A stretch of 64,000 nt of DNA from Spisula solida (lineage: Eukaryota > Mollusca > Bivalvia > Venerida > Mactridae): the NCBI GenBank assembly GCA_947247005.1, contig OX365952.1, positions 31,498,222-31,562,221 on the forward strand, given 5' to 3'. The position numbers and the translations under genes are program-made. Shown here piece by piece: positions 11,286-22,765 of this stretch. The notes beneath the pieces were generated by a model. The model was given only the letters and a program-made list of their open reading frames with translations, had not been told where the DNA came from and did no database searches. How positions within the stretch are numbered: position 1 is the first letter of the stretch; the number at the start of each line of letters is the position of its first letter.

Positions 11286-12130
11286 TACGAGGGCCGTTCA
11301 TTTAATACCCAGACGATCGCCAAAGCGTTTGATTGAAACATACAATTAGTTGCAATGAATTTTTGTATACCAAACTGGTACTGTAGCCCAGTAGACAAGT
11401 GACTCGATTGAACACAAGCCCGCTATAAATGATATCGGTCTAGTTCCATTATTGTTCCGGTCACAGCGTCTAAGGCTTGGTCTAGCGTCAGAATAACGTG
11501 ACAGGACAAACTCTCAAAATGACTGAACTATCTTGTTCTTGGAGCTCTACACCCAGCGAACTACTCTGCAAAAAAGGAACAAAATAATTTGCTAGTTGTA
11601 TGCGCAGCTAAACTACACAACTCAAAAGATTAAAGAAGACAAGTAATTTATGCAGACGTTAGACAACAAACAACAACATTAGCTAGTATTATGCTAAGCT
11701 AAATTACACAACTCAAAAGTTTAAAGAAAACAAGTGATGGAGTCAGACGTTCGTGGACAGCGTTCTAACTGCCTGTAATCTTCGCAGCCAACAGTACGGC
11801 GCTCTCGAGCAGCATAATCTGTCACAGCACAGCATTGAGCACATCGCATCAATTTAAAAAACAAACTAATGATATTATTTGATCTCCTTTGAGTGGAACT
11901 GACTTTAAATGAAAACAATTTGAACTAAAGATGTAATTTCCTAAGCAGGAGAATGAATCGACCTAGTCATTACCCAGAGTGCAACACCAACACGCAGCCA
12001 ATGGAAGCGACAAATTTCCTCGTCATCTTCCGGCTTTCCAAAAAGGGGAGGTTACTCTCGAATCATTAAATAACATCGACGCTCTGTGGCAATCCCGTCT
12101 CATTTACAATTGACGACCTGGTAGTCTTAA
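11286..12130 (+). mobile_element. Decayed mariner-like element (candidate)
   Basis: The left end reads TACGAGGGCCGTTCATTTAAT, closely resembling the terminal inverted repeats of many mariner-family elements. About 700 bases in, near 11975-12045, the translation in shifting frames gives P-E-C-N...Q-W-K-R...P-K, reminiscent of the PESK..QSMQWK region of mariner transposases at its expected distance from the TIR. No open transposase frame, catalytic D,D(34)D triad or clear right TIR is visible. A TGGGTATT near 12505 is a weak candidate for the right end. Confidence 0.4.
11591..11750. repeat. Imperfect 91-bp tandem duplication
   Basis: The segment from GCTAGTTGTATGCGCAGCTAAA through ACACAACTCAAAAG to AGACGTTA (11591-11660) recurs with substitutions at 11682-11750. 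It lies inside the candidate mariner and would have disrupted any transposase frame. Confidence 0.7.
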
Positions 12131-12810
12131 ATTACAATAATTCCGAGAAAACGATCAGAAAGGATGTCTTTAATTTCATTTGGCAGCAAATTTCCCAATG
12201 AAATAATAATTGAAAGCATTTAGTGTGACAGTCGTAATAAGCAGGCGAGCAAGATAGATTAGGACGTCCAATGGCAGGATTGCGTGCTGCTTGCCGTACA
12301 GTTGTTATAGAGTCATTATAGATGCACGCATTGATGGATATAGTGTCCAAACGTCTCTGAATATAATAATATATAAATTGCGACATCAATACTCCCAAGC
12401 ATTTACCTTTGTCATAACAAATACTTCGTTTTTACTCGACCCAGCACGCGATACGCGCTTAAATTAATTTCCATTAACTGGTATTTTTGCGAGAGATTTT
12501 TTGGGTATTTCTTTCTTCAATGATTTACTGTAGACAAGCGTTCGTGCGTTAACGATGTGGTTAATATACACGTTGTTAAGTTAAGTAAGTTAAGCGCATT
12601 ATTATGCACATTTTTAGGTGTTGATTTTGGAATTTATAGTTCCAACCGTAGTATGTTATTTTGTATCTAATAACATAATTGTATATGTTATTAAAATATA
12701 CTGGCTCAGTCGGATGTAACTTAAAAACGTGAATGTGTTCGAAGTATCAGTACACTGTGGTCATAATTGCTGTTAAATTTGGCTAAACCCTTGACAAGAA
12801 TCAGTAATTT
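12131..12810. other. Unassigned intergenic DNA
   Basis: An 88-codon minus-strand frame (12132-12398) shows no domain. The rest is AT-rich sequence running up to the SINE. Confidence 0.4.
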
Positions 12811-12950
12811 GTGGCCTCCGTAGCTCAATGGTTAGCGCGCTTGCCGTCTAATCTGGCGACCCGGGTTCAAAACCGGGTGGAGGCACACATATATGCCTGC
12901 CATATTTCAGCGGAAAGCTGACTGGCAAATAAAGGCTATGCTCGGCATTA
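12811..12950 (+). mobile_element. tRNA-derived SINE, family 1 (sense copy)
   Basis: Complete head: GGCCTCCGTAGCTCAATGG (A box), anticodon-like arm TTGCC...GGCGA, and B box GGGTTCAAAACC closing with GGTGGAGGCA. It is followed by a body of about 65 bases ending GGCTATGCTCGGCATT. It matches the antisense copy at 4364-4501 over its whole length. The anticodon arm has a nine-base loop, two too many for a functional tRNA, which supports a SINE. Confidence 0.88.
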
Positions 12951-13309
12951 ATATGATTTTAATTAATTCTCCTATCAGAAACCAAACTATTTAATATAAT
13001 GGTCAACAGAGACCACCTTTCAATAAAGACCACTCTTCATTATCCTGTTTGAGGTATCTACAGAAAGGTTTGAGTGTATAATTATTTCGGCATGGGATCG
13101 AACTTATCTAGAATTTGCTCGAAAATCATTTGACTACTCTGGCCCCCTGATCTCGAATAATAATACCTGACGAGGTACGCACAGAGGAACATTTGAATAC
13201 TTTCAAAAACACGTACCGGTATATCATGTGTTGGAAAATCATTCTATAGAAATGAACTAACTACCAAACAATGAGTTGGGTATCTGATATTGTAAATGTT
13301 TCTTTTTAA

Positions 13310-13547
13310 AATGGCAACTATTTTATACACTCTGTACATTCCTTATAATGCGTATTGCGATTGAATTGTTTGATCTTGATATATTTTATGTAACTGTAGT
13401 TGTATAGACGAGTACATACATGGATTATGTAAATGCGTTTTTAGTTATAAGAGGTTCGTAGAGACGATTCAGCAAACACCTAACTATATATGTTGCCTCT
13501 ACAAATAAAGTCTTTATTATTAGTATTTATTATTATCATAATAATAA
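13310..13547 (+). mobile_element. LINE 3' end with (TTA)n tail (sense)
   Basis: AAATAAAGTCTTTATTATTAG followed by further TTATTA units at 13503-13547 matches, in the opposite orientation, the 3' terminus of the CR1/L2-type LINE at 24381-24994. The upstream 190 bases are UTR-like and non-coding, so the copy is severely 5'-truncated. The left boundary is approximate. Confidence 0.6.
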
Positions 13548-15396
13548 CCTGAAACCTTGTATAGTTCATATTACTACATACATACATTTATTCGGTAAAT
13601 CGACATAATCAATGTCTTTGACCATTTACAATACTTTATATTACTGATGCGGAGACTGTAACCATATCATATAACATCGGGTTCTGGGTAGAAATGAACA
13701 CTATGTCTAGTTTATTCTATGAAATTCAGCAGATCTTGAAATAATATTTACTTTTCATTTAGTAAAAATAAAGATAAAAATGTCGATCAATAAAAATCAA
13801 CACGTTGGATACCCGGTTGATTACTTAAGCAATAAATCTATTATGAGTAGAACCAACCACGCCCTTTCATGGACAGATGCTTGAGAATCGTGTTCGTCTT
13901 GTGAGTCTAAGACATGTTACTCTAATTTAATTTACTGAAGATGTATTGATAGTAGTTAATCATTGTAATGATACAACATTTATATGTAAACATTATTCCG
14001 TCACTTTCCTCAGCTATCTGCTCCTTTATTGTCAAAAACTTCGGGTAATGAATAACAAGAAAAGAGCCATTTTGAAAACAGTTTATTGTTTCTAATTATC
14101 ATACAGCTGAAGAAGGCTAAATAAAGGCTTTAATTTCTAATAGTGTTTTATTTGTTCATTTAATCAAAATAACTACCCCCTTCTAAACGACGATTTAATA
14201 GCGGGTTAGGTCGCATTTCAGGCTCCGCGCCTCGCGTTCGTTTAAATCGAACGTTTCCGATAGAGAATAGAATCAAATCGAATAGATGTCATTCTTTTTG
14301 CTATGACCCACAATCTAATTGTCAAATTAATACAAATTTAATGGCAGCCATTGTAACACGATAGGCCATACTTTTGCTCTAATGACCCTAAATTATAGAA
14401 ATTAATGGCACGTTTATAGAGCTTTATATGGACTATAGCTATATTTAATTGCGGATTAATTATTAGATGGGTAACGTCAGATTTATTTGTTTGTGAACAA
14501 GAACCTAATTTTCTCACAGAATTGCTGAGAATACGTTTGTGCAGAAGGGTGCAGGATAACCAATAAAAAAGCTTTATACTCGTGTGTGTGAACCGAACTC
14601 GCAATATAATGTGATTATTGTTATAGTAATGAGTTTTTTCACACGTGAAATAAAAATGATAATAACTTGAATTTAACCACTTCCGTTAAATAGTGCGTTT
14701 ATTCACCGTATTTAAATTAATTTGGGATTGCAAATAGTTAGCCTTTTTTGAAAACCAGTGTTGGCATTTAATGATTTCAAATGAATTGAAATGTATGTTA
14801 TTTTATTAGTAATTAATAAGTTTATTATTATTCATTCTTGTATTTAACAATGTGTACTTATTTGTATTCGTGTATATTTGAACAATACAAATGAAAAAAA
14901 ACAACAGTTTTTAAAATATTTTATCTTTCTGTCACCTATTATTTTAATATTTCCTTGCATTATCAGGATTCAAAGACATAATAACTCCCGCAATGTTAAT
15001 TCATTGTGATATATTTCATTGAAACATAAATATGACAACATGGCTTTTTGTTTGAAATATATAATATTTATGTTCATTTTGAAGTGAAACTCGAAGTGTA
15101 AAGTTTACCACGTGTTTTTACGTATTCTGTCCTTCAATAATATTCAATAAAATAAAGCATAACGTTATGTTTCTTTTTCCAGCCGATTGACTTGATTGCG
15201 AAATCTTATTCTTGTTGTTTGGGAAATGTACATACATGTGTTTATGCTTGCAAAGTTAGATTGTAATCACATTTATGTGCAGGTTTTGACACAAATATCG
15301 AGAGTGATCTCCCTTGATAAAGTGTTTTGATAAGTCCATGTCAGTTATTGAATTACCTCCCCTTCATATTCATTATAGTAAAATGCTTATTGGTGG
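13548..15396. other. Unassigned AT-rich DNA
   Basis: No gene or repeat structure that I can support. A small hairpin-capable CGTTCG-TTTAAAT-CGAACG lies near 14236. An 88-codon minus frame (14338-14604) is featureless. Confidence 0.4.
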
Positions 15397-15925
15397 ACAT
15401 GGGGATAACCAGCCAAGCACAAAAAACATAAAAACATGCTAGGCACAATGCCTTACTGAACAAGTAAATAATCCACCCAAGTCCAAGCTGTCGAATTGCT
15501 GAATGAACTAGTTTCAGCAATCAAAACGCTGAATGCCGAGCTGAATGACCCAGTTCCAACAGTAAAACGGCTAAAATACATAGTTTTAGCTGTCCGAAGT
15601 CCTAAACAGTAGAAAAAGCTGAATGCCAAGGTTTCAGCTGAATGACCTTTTTTCAGCAATGCAAAAGGGGGCTCAACGCTCCAGCCGGATGGCCAGTTTG
15701 TCTGCAAGTTCTGGTGTTATTTTTCTTCTCCATGGTGTTCTTGGCCAGCCCTTCTTTCAATTACAGACGGTGGCCAGTGTATGACGCAGTTTTGGGGATT
15801 CTGTTTGGTGCCATTCTCATTGTGTGTCCTAACCATCTCATGCGTCTTTGTATGATTTCGGTTTCAATACTCCTGCCTTATCTTGTTGTAAGTTGGTCTT
15901 TGTGGCCAATTTTTTAAGGCCGAAC
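15397..15925 (-). mobile_element. LINE 3' portion with repeat-bearing 3' UTR (copy 1, antisense)
   Basis: In minus-strand order: decayed ORF2 C-terminus (15925-15673), diverged units of an AGCTGAA-type minisatellite (about 15660-15480), and a partial conserved tail (about 15470-15397) matching the tail at 50061-50192. All three parts share one orientation, as in the better-preserved copy at 49634-50192. The minisatellite units have diverged and vary in spacing, which suggests an old copy. Confidence 0.7.
15673..15925 (-). pseudogene. LINE ORF2 C-terminus, frameshifted
   Basis: One minus-strand frame reads SIETEIIQRRMRWLGHTMRM then PNRIPKTASY before a stop. A +1 shift then gives GWPRTPWRRKITPELADKL and AIRLER with a stop at 15673. 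RRxRWLGH, RIPK and GRPRTxWRR are widespread in the post-RT C-terminal region of invertebrate LINE ORF2 proteins. Upstream, decayed in-frame sequence (about KIGHKDQLTTR, with a stop) extends similarity to about 15925. At least one frameshift and two stops make it non-functional. Confidence 0.75.
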
Positions 15926-15954
15926 CATATCCAACTATTTGTCCCATTTGTATT
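15926..15954. repeat. 29-bp perfect inverted repeat, left member
   Basis: CATATCCAACTATTTGTCCC and the next nine bases are the exact reverse complement of 18171-18199. Flanks diverge immediately on both sides. It abuts the LINE remnant at 15925. Confidence 0.85.
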
Positions 15955-18170
15955 CGCACATGTGACAAATTTTTTACCATTGGAAGGCATGGGGACTCCA
16001 CGTAAAATTGTCCATATGATAATAACTATTTGAGATATTTCTTATGTGCAAACATATTTTGTAGTTTGATATGTCTACAATATAATGCACTACATTTCAT
16101 AGTTGTATCTTTATGGGATCAACCCCCTTTTTAAAGGTTTTTATCATGACTATCACTCACATTGAACAAAGAAGGAAATGAACGGATTTGATATCAAACT
16201 TGGTTACTTTCTTGTCCGTAGTTCTTTTGTTTCTCGGGGAATATATTTTGTGCAAACTTGATTAATAGTTTAATTTCTTCCCGTCAGATTGGTGTTTTGA
16301 TATAAGAAATGTGATAATTAGATCTGCCCCCTTTTTACGGTTTTTTAAAACAGGTATCTTTTTTTTTTTAGTAAAAAAGTAATACACATATTTAATTTGC
16401 ACATTGTTAATTGTTTTATGACGCGCCCCGCTGCGATTGTCACAGCATGTGGGGTAATAAATGTGGTACATTCGCGTGAAGGGTTATAACCGCTATATTT
16501 CTATAACCGCTATATTTCCTGTATACATACTTTATTATGATTTTAGAGATTTGAAACTTTGACTTTATTGCCGATTTGGAAAGTAATACATGCATTAAAA
16601 TAATTAAAAGTGAAATGTCATAAGCTCACGCATAATTTAAAATTATAATAATCGAACAGGTGAGACATAAAAATGAAGAATCATGTCATTCCTATGACAC
16701 TTGTTAAATAAACTGGTTAATTGACACGTTGTACCACCTAATTGAATATATACGAATTGTAAAATGAAAATTAAACGTCAAAAAAGGTGAGAAAAAATCC
16801 GTGCATTATAGCTTTATGGTTCATTAACAGTATACATTTACTTGCTTATATATTGCTAATAATATGCGTATCTTTTAATGATAATCAATTAACTATAGCC
16901 CGGCTAGAGGAATAAAGCGCGTCTGCTCTGACCAGACAGATTACGAAGCCAGTTGGGATTCGAACATTCTATATATTAATTAATCATATATATTAGGTTT
17001 TTTTCTCCTGAAAATTTATGTTTTCCATCATTGTTATTTGTTATAAGCATTGTTTTATGCTTCATGCAAAGTAAAGTTTCATATTCGTATAATAAGTATC
17101 ATATATATTTTTTATCACACAATATATTTCATAATCAGGGAGTATCACGAAGTAGCTCGAGATGTAATAGAAACACAAATTTGAAATACCGATATCGCAC
17201 GACTTGCTTGCGGAATTTGATATTCATGTATTCAAAGCAAGAACCTTGTAATATAGTCTTGCATAAAGGTCAGGTTCAGGTCAAAATAGCCAAACTACAT
17301 TTTGTGATAACTTGAAAATGAATATATGACTTTGTTGGTTATATGATTGATGTTATGATTTGATTAAAACAATGAAAACTGATTTAGTATTTGTTTAACA
17401 TTTCAACTCTTCATAAATTTGAAAGCACTTGTCCAACATAAATAAGTTGAACAAATGTTTCATCCCGATATCTTGAAAAAATAAAATATTTGTGACAATT
17501 AGAGGGAAAATTTGAGTTTTTTCGGGTCCGCAAGCGCGCGAATATTCTCCTATTTAATTCAAGAAAAAAACGCTCTATTTCACGAACTTAAAATTGTCAT
17601 AACTTTTTTATTTTTCAAGATATTAAAAAACCAGTTCCATAATTGTATGGCCTATGGCTCGAAGATGCAACTAAACAATCAACCGTACAACATACTTGAA
17701 AACTCAGCAGTGGTTGCTAAATTGTACAGTTACTAGTAACCGTTTATTTTTTTATCATCCATCGAATATGCATGATAATTAGTATACATATCGTGACATG
17801 TATTGCGGTTACTAGTATAACAAATGCATAATTGTTAGATTCCTCACACATGATCAACGAATTCTGAATGATACCATGGAAGCATTTAAATGTTCCTGAT
17901 GATACCTACCTTATGAACAAAATTTCATAATGACAGAGATGTGCCCATAAAAAAGATCCTGGTATGCATCATCTACAAAATGTCAAAAATACCAAAGTGT
18001 AACTGAACGCACAAAACCCCTCCAGCAAATGATATGCATTAATTTATACACTCCGACAACCCGCTGAGTTAGCATAGCGCGATTACGCAATCGAGATAAG
18101 ATCGATCAGATTAAAACCGGTATAACACCAGTCAAGGGAAGGTAACTGTGGTCGACTTGAAAACACATTC
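15955..18170. other. Unassigned DNA between two 29-bp inverted repeats
   Basis: 2.2 kb of AT-rich sequence with no transposase-like frame. Small structures inside: a direct repeat of ATAACCGCTATATTT at about 16487-16518, and a tRNA-like segment near 16900-16975 (T-loop GGGATTCGAAC). If the 29-bp repeats are terminal, this would be the interior of a non-autonomous DNA element. Confidence 0.4.
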
Positions 18171-18199
18171 AATACAAATGGGACAAATAGTTGGATATG
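18171..18199. repeat. 29-bp perfect inverted repeat, right member
   Basis: Exact reverse complement of 15926-15954, ending GACAAATAGTTGGATATG. No target-site duplication was identified next to the pair. Confidence 0.85.
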
Positions 18200-20193
18200 T
18201 ATTCTTTTTATTTCCAACAGTAAATTAGTAGGAAATAATGAATAAAATATTGGGTCGCTTTATTATAACGTTACTATATTTTTATATCGAGAAACAAAAC
18301 TACTTTTATATTAAAAAAAAACCAACATATTTTTATATCAAGGAAAATATTACGGCAATTGTCCCGAAACTTTTTAACCACCCCTTGTATATTCTAAATA
18401 CATGTACAAAGATTTACTGTATGTATGGATACTAACGGAAATATATTGCAATTCAAGTCATTTAATTTTTATAGTAAACTGGCTTGTTTAGTTATTGCAA
18501 AGAATAGAATTAAATAGCTAAACGTTAAAATAAACGGAAATAAACATTATAACATTAAAACTGACATAATGAACTGAAAATGGACATTATACTGGCCAGT
18601 TATCGAGACTTAATCTTGAATGAACAATGATTGAAACTGTCCGGCATTTCAAATTAATACCCAGGCATTTTAAAACATGGGCGTCAGAAACTGACATAAA
18701 ATTATAAAAACTTGGAAAATCAGTTTTAGCGCTAACTTGGACACTACCTGTGGTCAATGGTGATTTAAAATAGTGATTTTAACAATGTCACCATGTTTAC
18801 GATTCTAGCGCTATTGTCACTTTCCCTTTTTTCTTTTCGGGTAATTCACAAATTAATGACCCCGTTTAATACGATAATAACAGACAGCGAGTTTATTGTA
18901 TTGATGAATTTTAGAAAAGGAGACCTATTTACGAGTGTTATTAACCCTTTAATTCACATCACAAATGATATTGCTTTCTTCCCAATTGTTCATTTTTAAT
19001 ACATTTCAACGCCTGTTTTGTATTACTGTGTAGTTTATGGTATACTAAAACTTGTCATCTTTACTTTGACACTATCAATTCCAGACACAATTACGAATTA
19101 ATTGTGTGGTTTTAGATATAACCAGTCACTTTCTGTTTCCTTTGTAAGATATCCAACGAAACATGTACAATGAAATTTTATTTGAATTCACTTAAAATCA
19201 CCCGTTATTTTCTATCAAAACTGTTTGGCGGTTCTTATTACAGCACCAAATAATTTCACTTCGAAACAGCCCCCGATCGACGCTAGTGCAACACTTTCTC
19301 GGTATATTATATGCCCTTGGTAGCTTATTTATTAATTTGAATATAAGTGAAATAAGTGTATTCCATAATTACATATAATTATCATTATTACATATCATAT
19401 AAATATATATAATTAAATGTTACCAAAGATGAAATCACTAGTTTTTCTATGGAGGGGGTGGGGTAGCTAACTTAGGGAGGGTCAAATGCTGTTTGGAATT
19501 CCCAAAAATTACATTTGTACATGTATGTGTCGTTGTTTCATCTTCTTGTGTTGAAATGCACTTGCGTACTATTTTAGTCTGTGCCTACTGGCTTAAAAGG
19601 GTATTTCTATAAAGAAGACGGTGTACTTCTATGTACAAGTCTGAAATAAAATTCAAATTCTGATGACTTACTGTTTTGTTCTAAATTTTTGCCAGTCAAC
19701 ACTTTTGAGTGGAATTGTACATTTCATTTTAAAGCATCTTTAGTTTTTTAGGGCATGCGATACCAAATTGTCTAGACTAAATACCCTGGCAGATAATCAT
19801 CCGTTTCCACCCTTGCGACATTTATGATGCCATCCCAATTTTTTTATTTCCTTACCCATAACTGTAAAACGTTCTAAACTATCAAATGAAATGCATTTGG
19901 TGCACATTAAAACCGGAAACACACCGAGAGTTTAAGTTTTAAAAGAAAACGAAAATAAAAGTAAAATACTTCGCGAATCCCCGTTATAAGAAACAAATAT
20001 GTTCTTTTGAAATGAGTTTATGCTGGCCTTAATGTTGCGGTTACTCAGGGGTAAGCCATCTTCACGGTTCGGAGTGATAGTTAATGATACCAAATTAAAA
20101 TGAAAACTAGATACTATTGTTACCAGAGCAGTTAGATGCCGTAAACAATAGGGTTACCTGTTGCAAGTTCAATAAATGTATTTCTACCCTACA
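18200..20193. other. Unassigned DNA with a short 27-bp tandem repeat
   Basis: Near 18275-18352 a TTTTATAT(T/C)(A/G)A motif recurs about every 27 bases (about 2.7 units), producing a repetitive FYIKK-type frame that is not a gene. Nothing else recognisable. A G-rich GGAGGGGGTGGGGTAGC tract lies near 19452. Confidence 0.45.
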
Positions 20194-20240
20194 TTGCACC
20201 ACGTGGGTGCATCTCAATTTTCACATGACGTCATGTGAAA
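20194..20240. promoter_or_regulatory. Adjacent E-box and CRE palindromes
   Basis: A quasi-palindrome TGCACCACGTGGGTGCA (about 20195-20211) contains the E-box CACGTG. It is followed by a perfect 22-bp palindrome at 20219-20240 centred on TGACGTCA (20226-20233), the consensus binding site of CREB/ATF bZIP proteins. Two dyad sites within 50 bp could be a bZIP/bHLH cis-element or part of a foldback repeat. No gene start is recognisable nearby. Confidence 0.4.
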
Positions 20241-21424
20241 GTCATGCGCCACATCGGTAGTTAACAATAGTTAACATAGACATTACGTTATGCAAATTAC
20301 GTACTGCAATATAACGTATTTTTCAATGACTCATTCCTGAATAAGCTCATTTGTAATAGTTTTATTCAACAAATATATAACATGATTGTATTTAACTTTG
20401 AACTGAAACCCTGTTATTTGTTACAATCAGACGCTGTGTATTTTGAATGACTGGGTCACACAGGAAGATGAATTACCAAGTATTTGTCAGTTTTAAACGT
20501 TACAAATTTCGTGCCCAATGAGAGACACACTGAATGTAGATGGGTCTGGCATTTGTTGGCGTTTGTTAACTGTTTTTGTATGGGTTGTCCTTCTCTCCCA
20601 GCATCCTTACCTGTATCTATTTCACATAATTACGATGTTAAGTCCCACTACTCATGTCACATGGAGCGACTAAAGGCGCCAGCCAGGTACACTTTGCCTG
20701 TCCATCTTTCTTGAAATCATTTACAGCGACGTCTCAGCTTACACGCTGTATAAAGAGAAGTGTTGGTAGCGACCACAACGGAAACAAATTAATGTTAAAG
20801 TCAATTGAATTTCGTCTAATGATTTAACAGAAGTGGCAATGTGTTGAAATAACGTAAAGCAACGTTGTCTCTTTGTGTTACAAGGCATCATGTCATAGCA
20901 CGTTGTTACTATGGAGGAAAAGAATGTTAGGTTCTCACGGAGCTGTGAAGATAAAACTGCAATTTGTGTCCATTCTTTGTTAATCAAAATTTATGAAGTA
21001 TTTTCTTTACTAAGAAATAGGACTTGTTTCTGTATTCTGACAAAACTGTTACTGTTCTAGAATTCTATAATAGTATAAAATACGGACTCCGACGGACTTC
21101 TTGTTAACTTTGTATGCGTCAGTAACGATGGGAACACACAGGGTGTCAAAAAGCAAAATATAATTTGAAGAAATACTTGTCTAAGCTATATACACTGTAC
21201 ATTGAGGTGTGTAGTTTCAATTGTAATCACTGCTACTAGTAGCTTTATTGAAACACGCTTTTGAATCTCATTCTTCATCGCAACTGTATATTATATCAAA
21301 TAAATTATTAGGTCATTGTAACCAACAAATTGCTAGATGTTCAGCTTTACCGATCTTTCTATCTGTTTTTTTTGTGGTCATCAATATGGTCAGTTTACAC
21401 AATTCTTACTGCCATGGCTTTTAT
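20241..21424. other. Unassigned intergenic DNA
   Basis: Frames at 20484-20714 (+) and 20739-20987 (-) have no recognisable domain. Nothing else seen. Confidence 0.4.
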
Positions 21425-21500
21425 ACTCGGTTGAATAGTTAATGCAACCGCCTTTGCAGCGGTAGAACCCAAGTTTGAATCTTCTAAAAGGTCCATTCCG
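21425..21500 (+). mobile_element. Degenerate tRNA-like SINE head
   Basis: CTCGGTTGAATAGTTAATGC resembles an A box/D arm. ACCGC-CTTTGCA-GCGGT forms a perfect 5-bp anticodon stem with a 7-base loop. AAGTTTGAATCTTC is a degenerate B box/T-loop. The acceptor stem does not pair, so a decayed SINE or tRNA pseudogene is more likely than a tRNA. The SINE body was not identified. Confidence 0.4.
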
Positions 21501-21654
21501 ATAGGACCAAAGTGAGCTTCCAGCTAGTTAAGTAATGGTTTAGTAAACCAATCTTAACTGGACCATTAGCCCAACATTAAAAATCAAATTTCAATTTTAA
21601 AGAAATATGACCCAGTCAGTACTTAACAATACAGTTGTAGTTATCAAACTTTTG

Positions 21655-22285
21655 TTTAGTCTACTGCAACATTCTTAATTTGGTCAACGCAATTGATACC
21701 TATTCCTTAGTCTATATACTGCAACATTTTTTAATTTGGTCAACGCAATTGATGCCTATTCTTAGTCTTCTGCAACATTTTTAATTTGGTCAACGCAATT
21801 GATACCTATTCCTTAGTCTATATACTGCAACATTTTTTAATTTGGTCAACGCAATTGATGCCTATTCTTAGTCTTCTGCAACATTTTTAATTTGGTCAAC
21901 GCAATTGATACCTATTCCTTAGTCTATATACTGCAACATTTTTTAATTTGGTCAACGCAATTGATGCCTATTCTTAGTCTTCTGCAACATTTTTAATTTG
22001 GTCAACGCAATTGATACCTATTCCTTAGTCTATATACTGCAACATTTTTTAATTTGGTCAACGCAATTGATGCCTATTCTTAGTCTTCTGCAACATTTTT
22101 AATTTGGTCAACGCAATTGATACCTATTCCTTAGTCTATATACTGCAACATTTTTTAATTTGGTCAACGCAATTGATGCCTATTCTTAGTCTTCTGCAAC
22201 ATTTTTAATTTGATCAACGCAATTGATACCAATTCTTAGTCTACTGAAACAATTTTAATTTGATCAACGCAATTGATACCAATTC
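21655..22285. repeat. Tandem array with 106-bp dimeric unit
   Basis: The repeat is a dimer of two similar subunits (about 54 and 52 bp), each built on CTGCAACATTTTTAATTTGG then TCAACGCAATTGAT. They differ by TAGTCTATATACTG versus TAGTCTTCTG and ACC versus GCC. Dimer starts near 21708, 21814 and 21920 confirm the 106-bp spacing, and central dimers are almost identical. Edge units (to 22285) are more diverged. No unique spacers, so not CRISPR-like. No ORF. Confidence 0.92.
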
Positions 22286-22616
22286 TTAATACACTTGTTA
22301 CTATATATAGTAACACAAATAAGCCTATTTGCGGCTGATTATGGCCATCACGTGATTGATTATCGGCTATCCACCCGGTCCGCAATCTCATAATCATAAT
22401 CGGACCGGTTGAACGAGCGCACGTTACGTTATCCATGTAAACATGACGTCACGTTGGAGCCAAAATGGCGTTACGTTGCTCATATGCCAGATTTCTTTGC
22501 CAATTTTATTCACACTAAGTGCATTTTATTGGTTACAAACTTAGTGTATATTTACATCAGTAATATTTACGTTATTTGTTCTTCATAGATATTCTGAAAT
22601 CGAACAATTGTATTAA
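22286..22616. mobile_element. TTAA-flanked inverted-repeat element (outer), about 331 bp
   Basis: Starts TTAATACAC at 22286-22294 and ends TTGTATTAA at 22608-22616 (8 of 9 complementary). Interior inverted repeats include GTTACTATATATAGTAAC near the left end, a CCGGTCCG...CGGACCGG pair near 22375-22405, and ACACTAAGT...ACTTAGTGT near 22512-22547. No coding capacity. TTAA at both ends suggests piggyBac-like TTAA target use (inference). It may instead form one 473-bp composite with the next element. Confidence 0.55.
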
Positions 22617-22621
22617 AGACT

Positions 22622-22758
22622 TTAATACACTTCAGAGCCTGGCCGGAAGTTGATAATCCGCCCGGTATGAATAATCACCCTCGGGCTGAAGCCCTCGAGG
22701 TGATTATTCATTTTCCGGGCGGATTATCGCCTTCCTGCCCGGCTGTGTCGTGTATTAA
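22622..22758. mobile_element. Hairpin MITE with TTAATACAC/GTGTATTAA ends, 137 bp
   Basis: The ends are a perfect 9-bp inverted repeat. Inside, GATAATCCGCCCGG pairs with CCGGGCGGATTATC, and GAATAATCACC pairs with GGTGATTATTC, around a small GGGCTTCAGCCC-type tip. Almost the whole element folds into one GC-rich hairpin, in contrast with AT-rich surroundings. Tandem-array units resume on its right at about 22766, so the block has inserted into the array. Confidence 0.8.
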
Positions 22759-22765
22759 CCTCTAA

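Noticed and set aside
12811..12885. Functional tRNA gene
   Set aside because: The tRNA-like head is shared, together with a non-tRNA body, by another locus. The D stem has a mismatch and the anticodon loop is oversized, so it is a SINE head.
21655..22285. CRISPR array
   Set aside because: Units are contiguous, with no unique spacers between short identical repeats, and the genomic context is eukaryotic.
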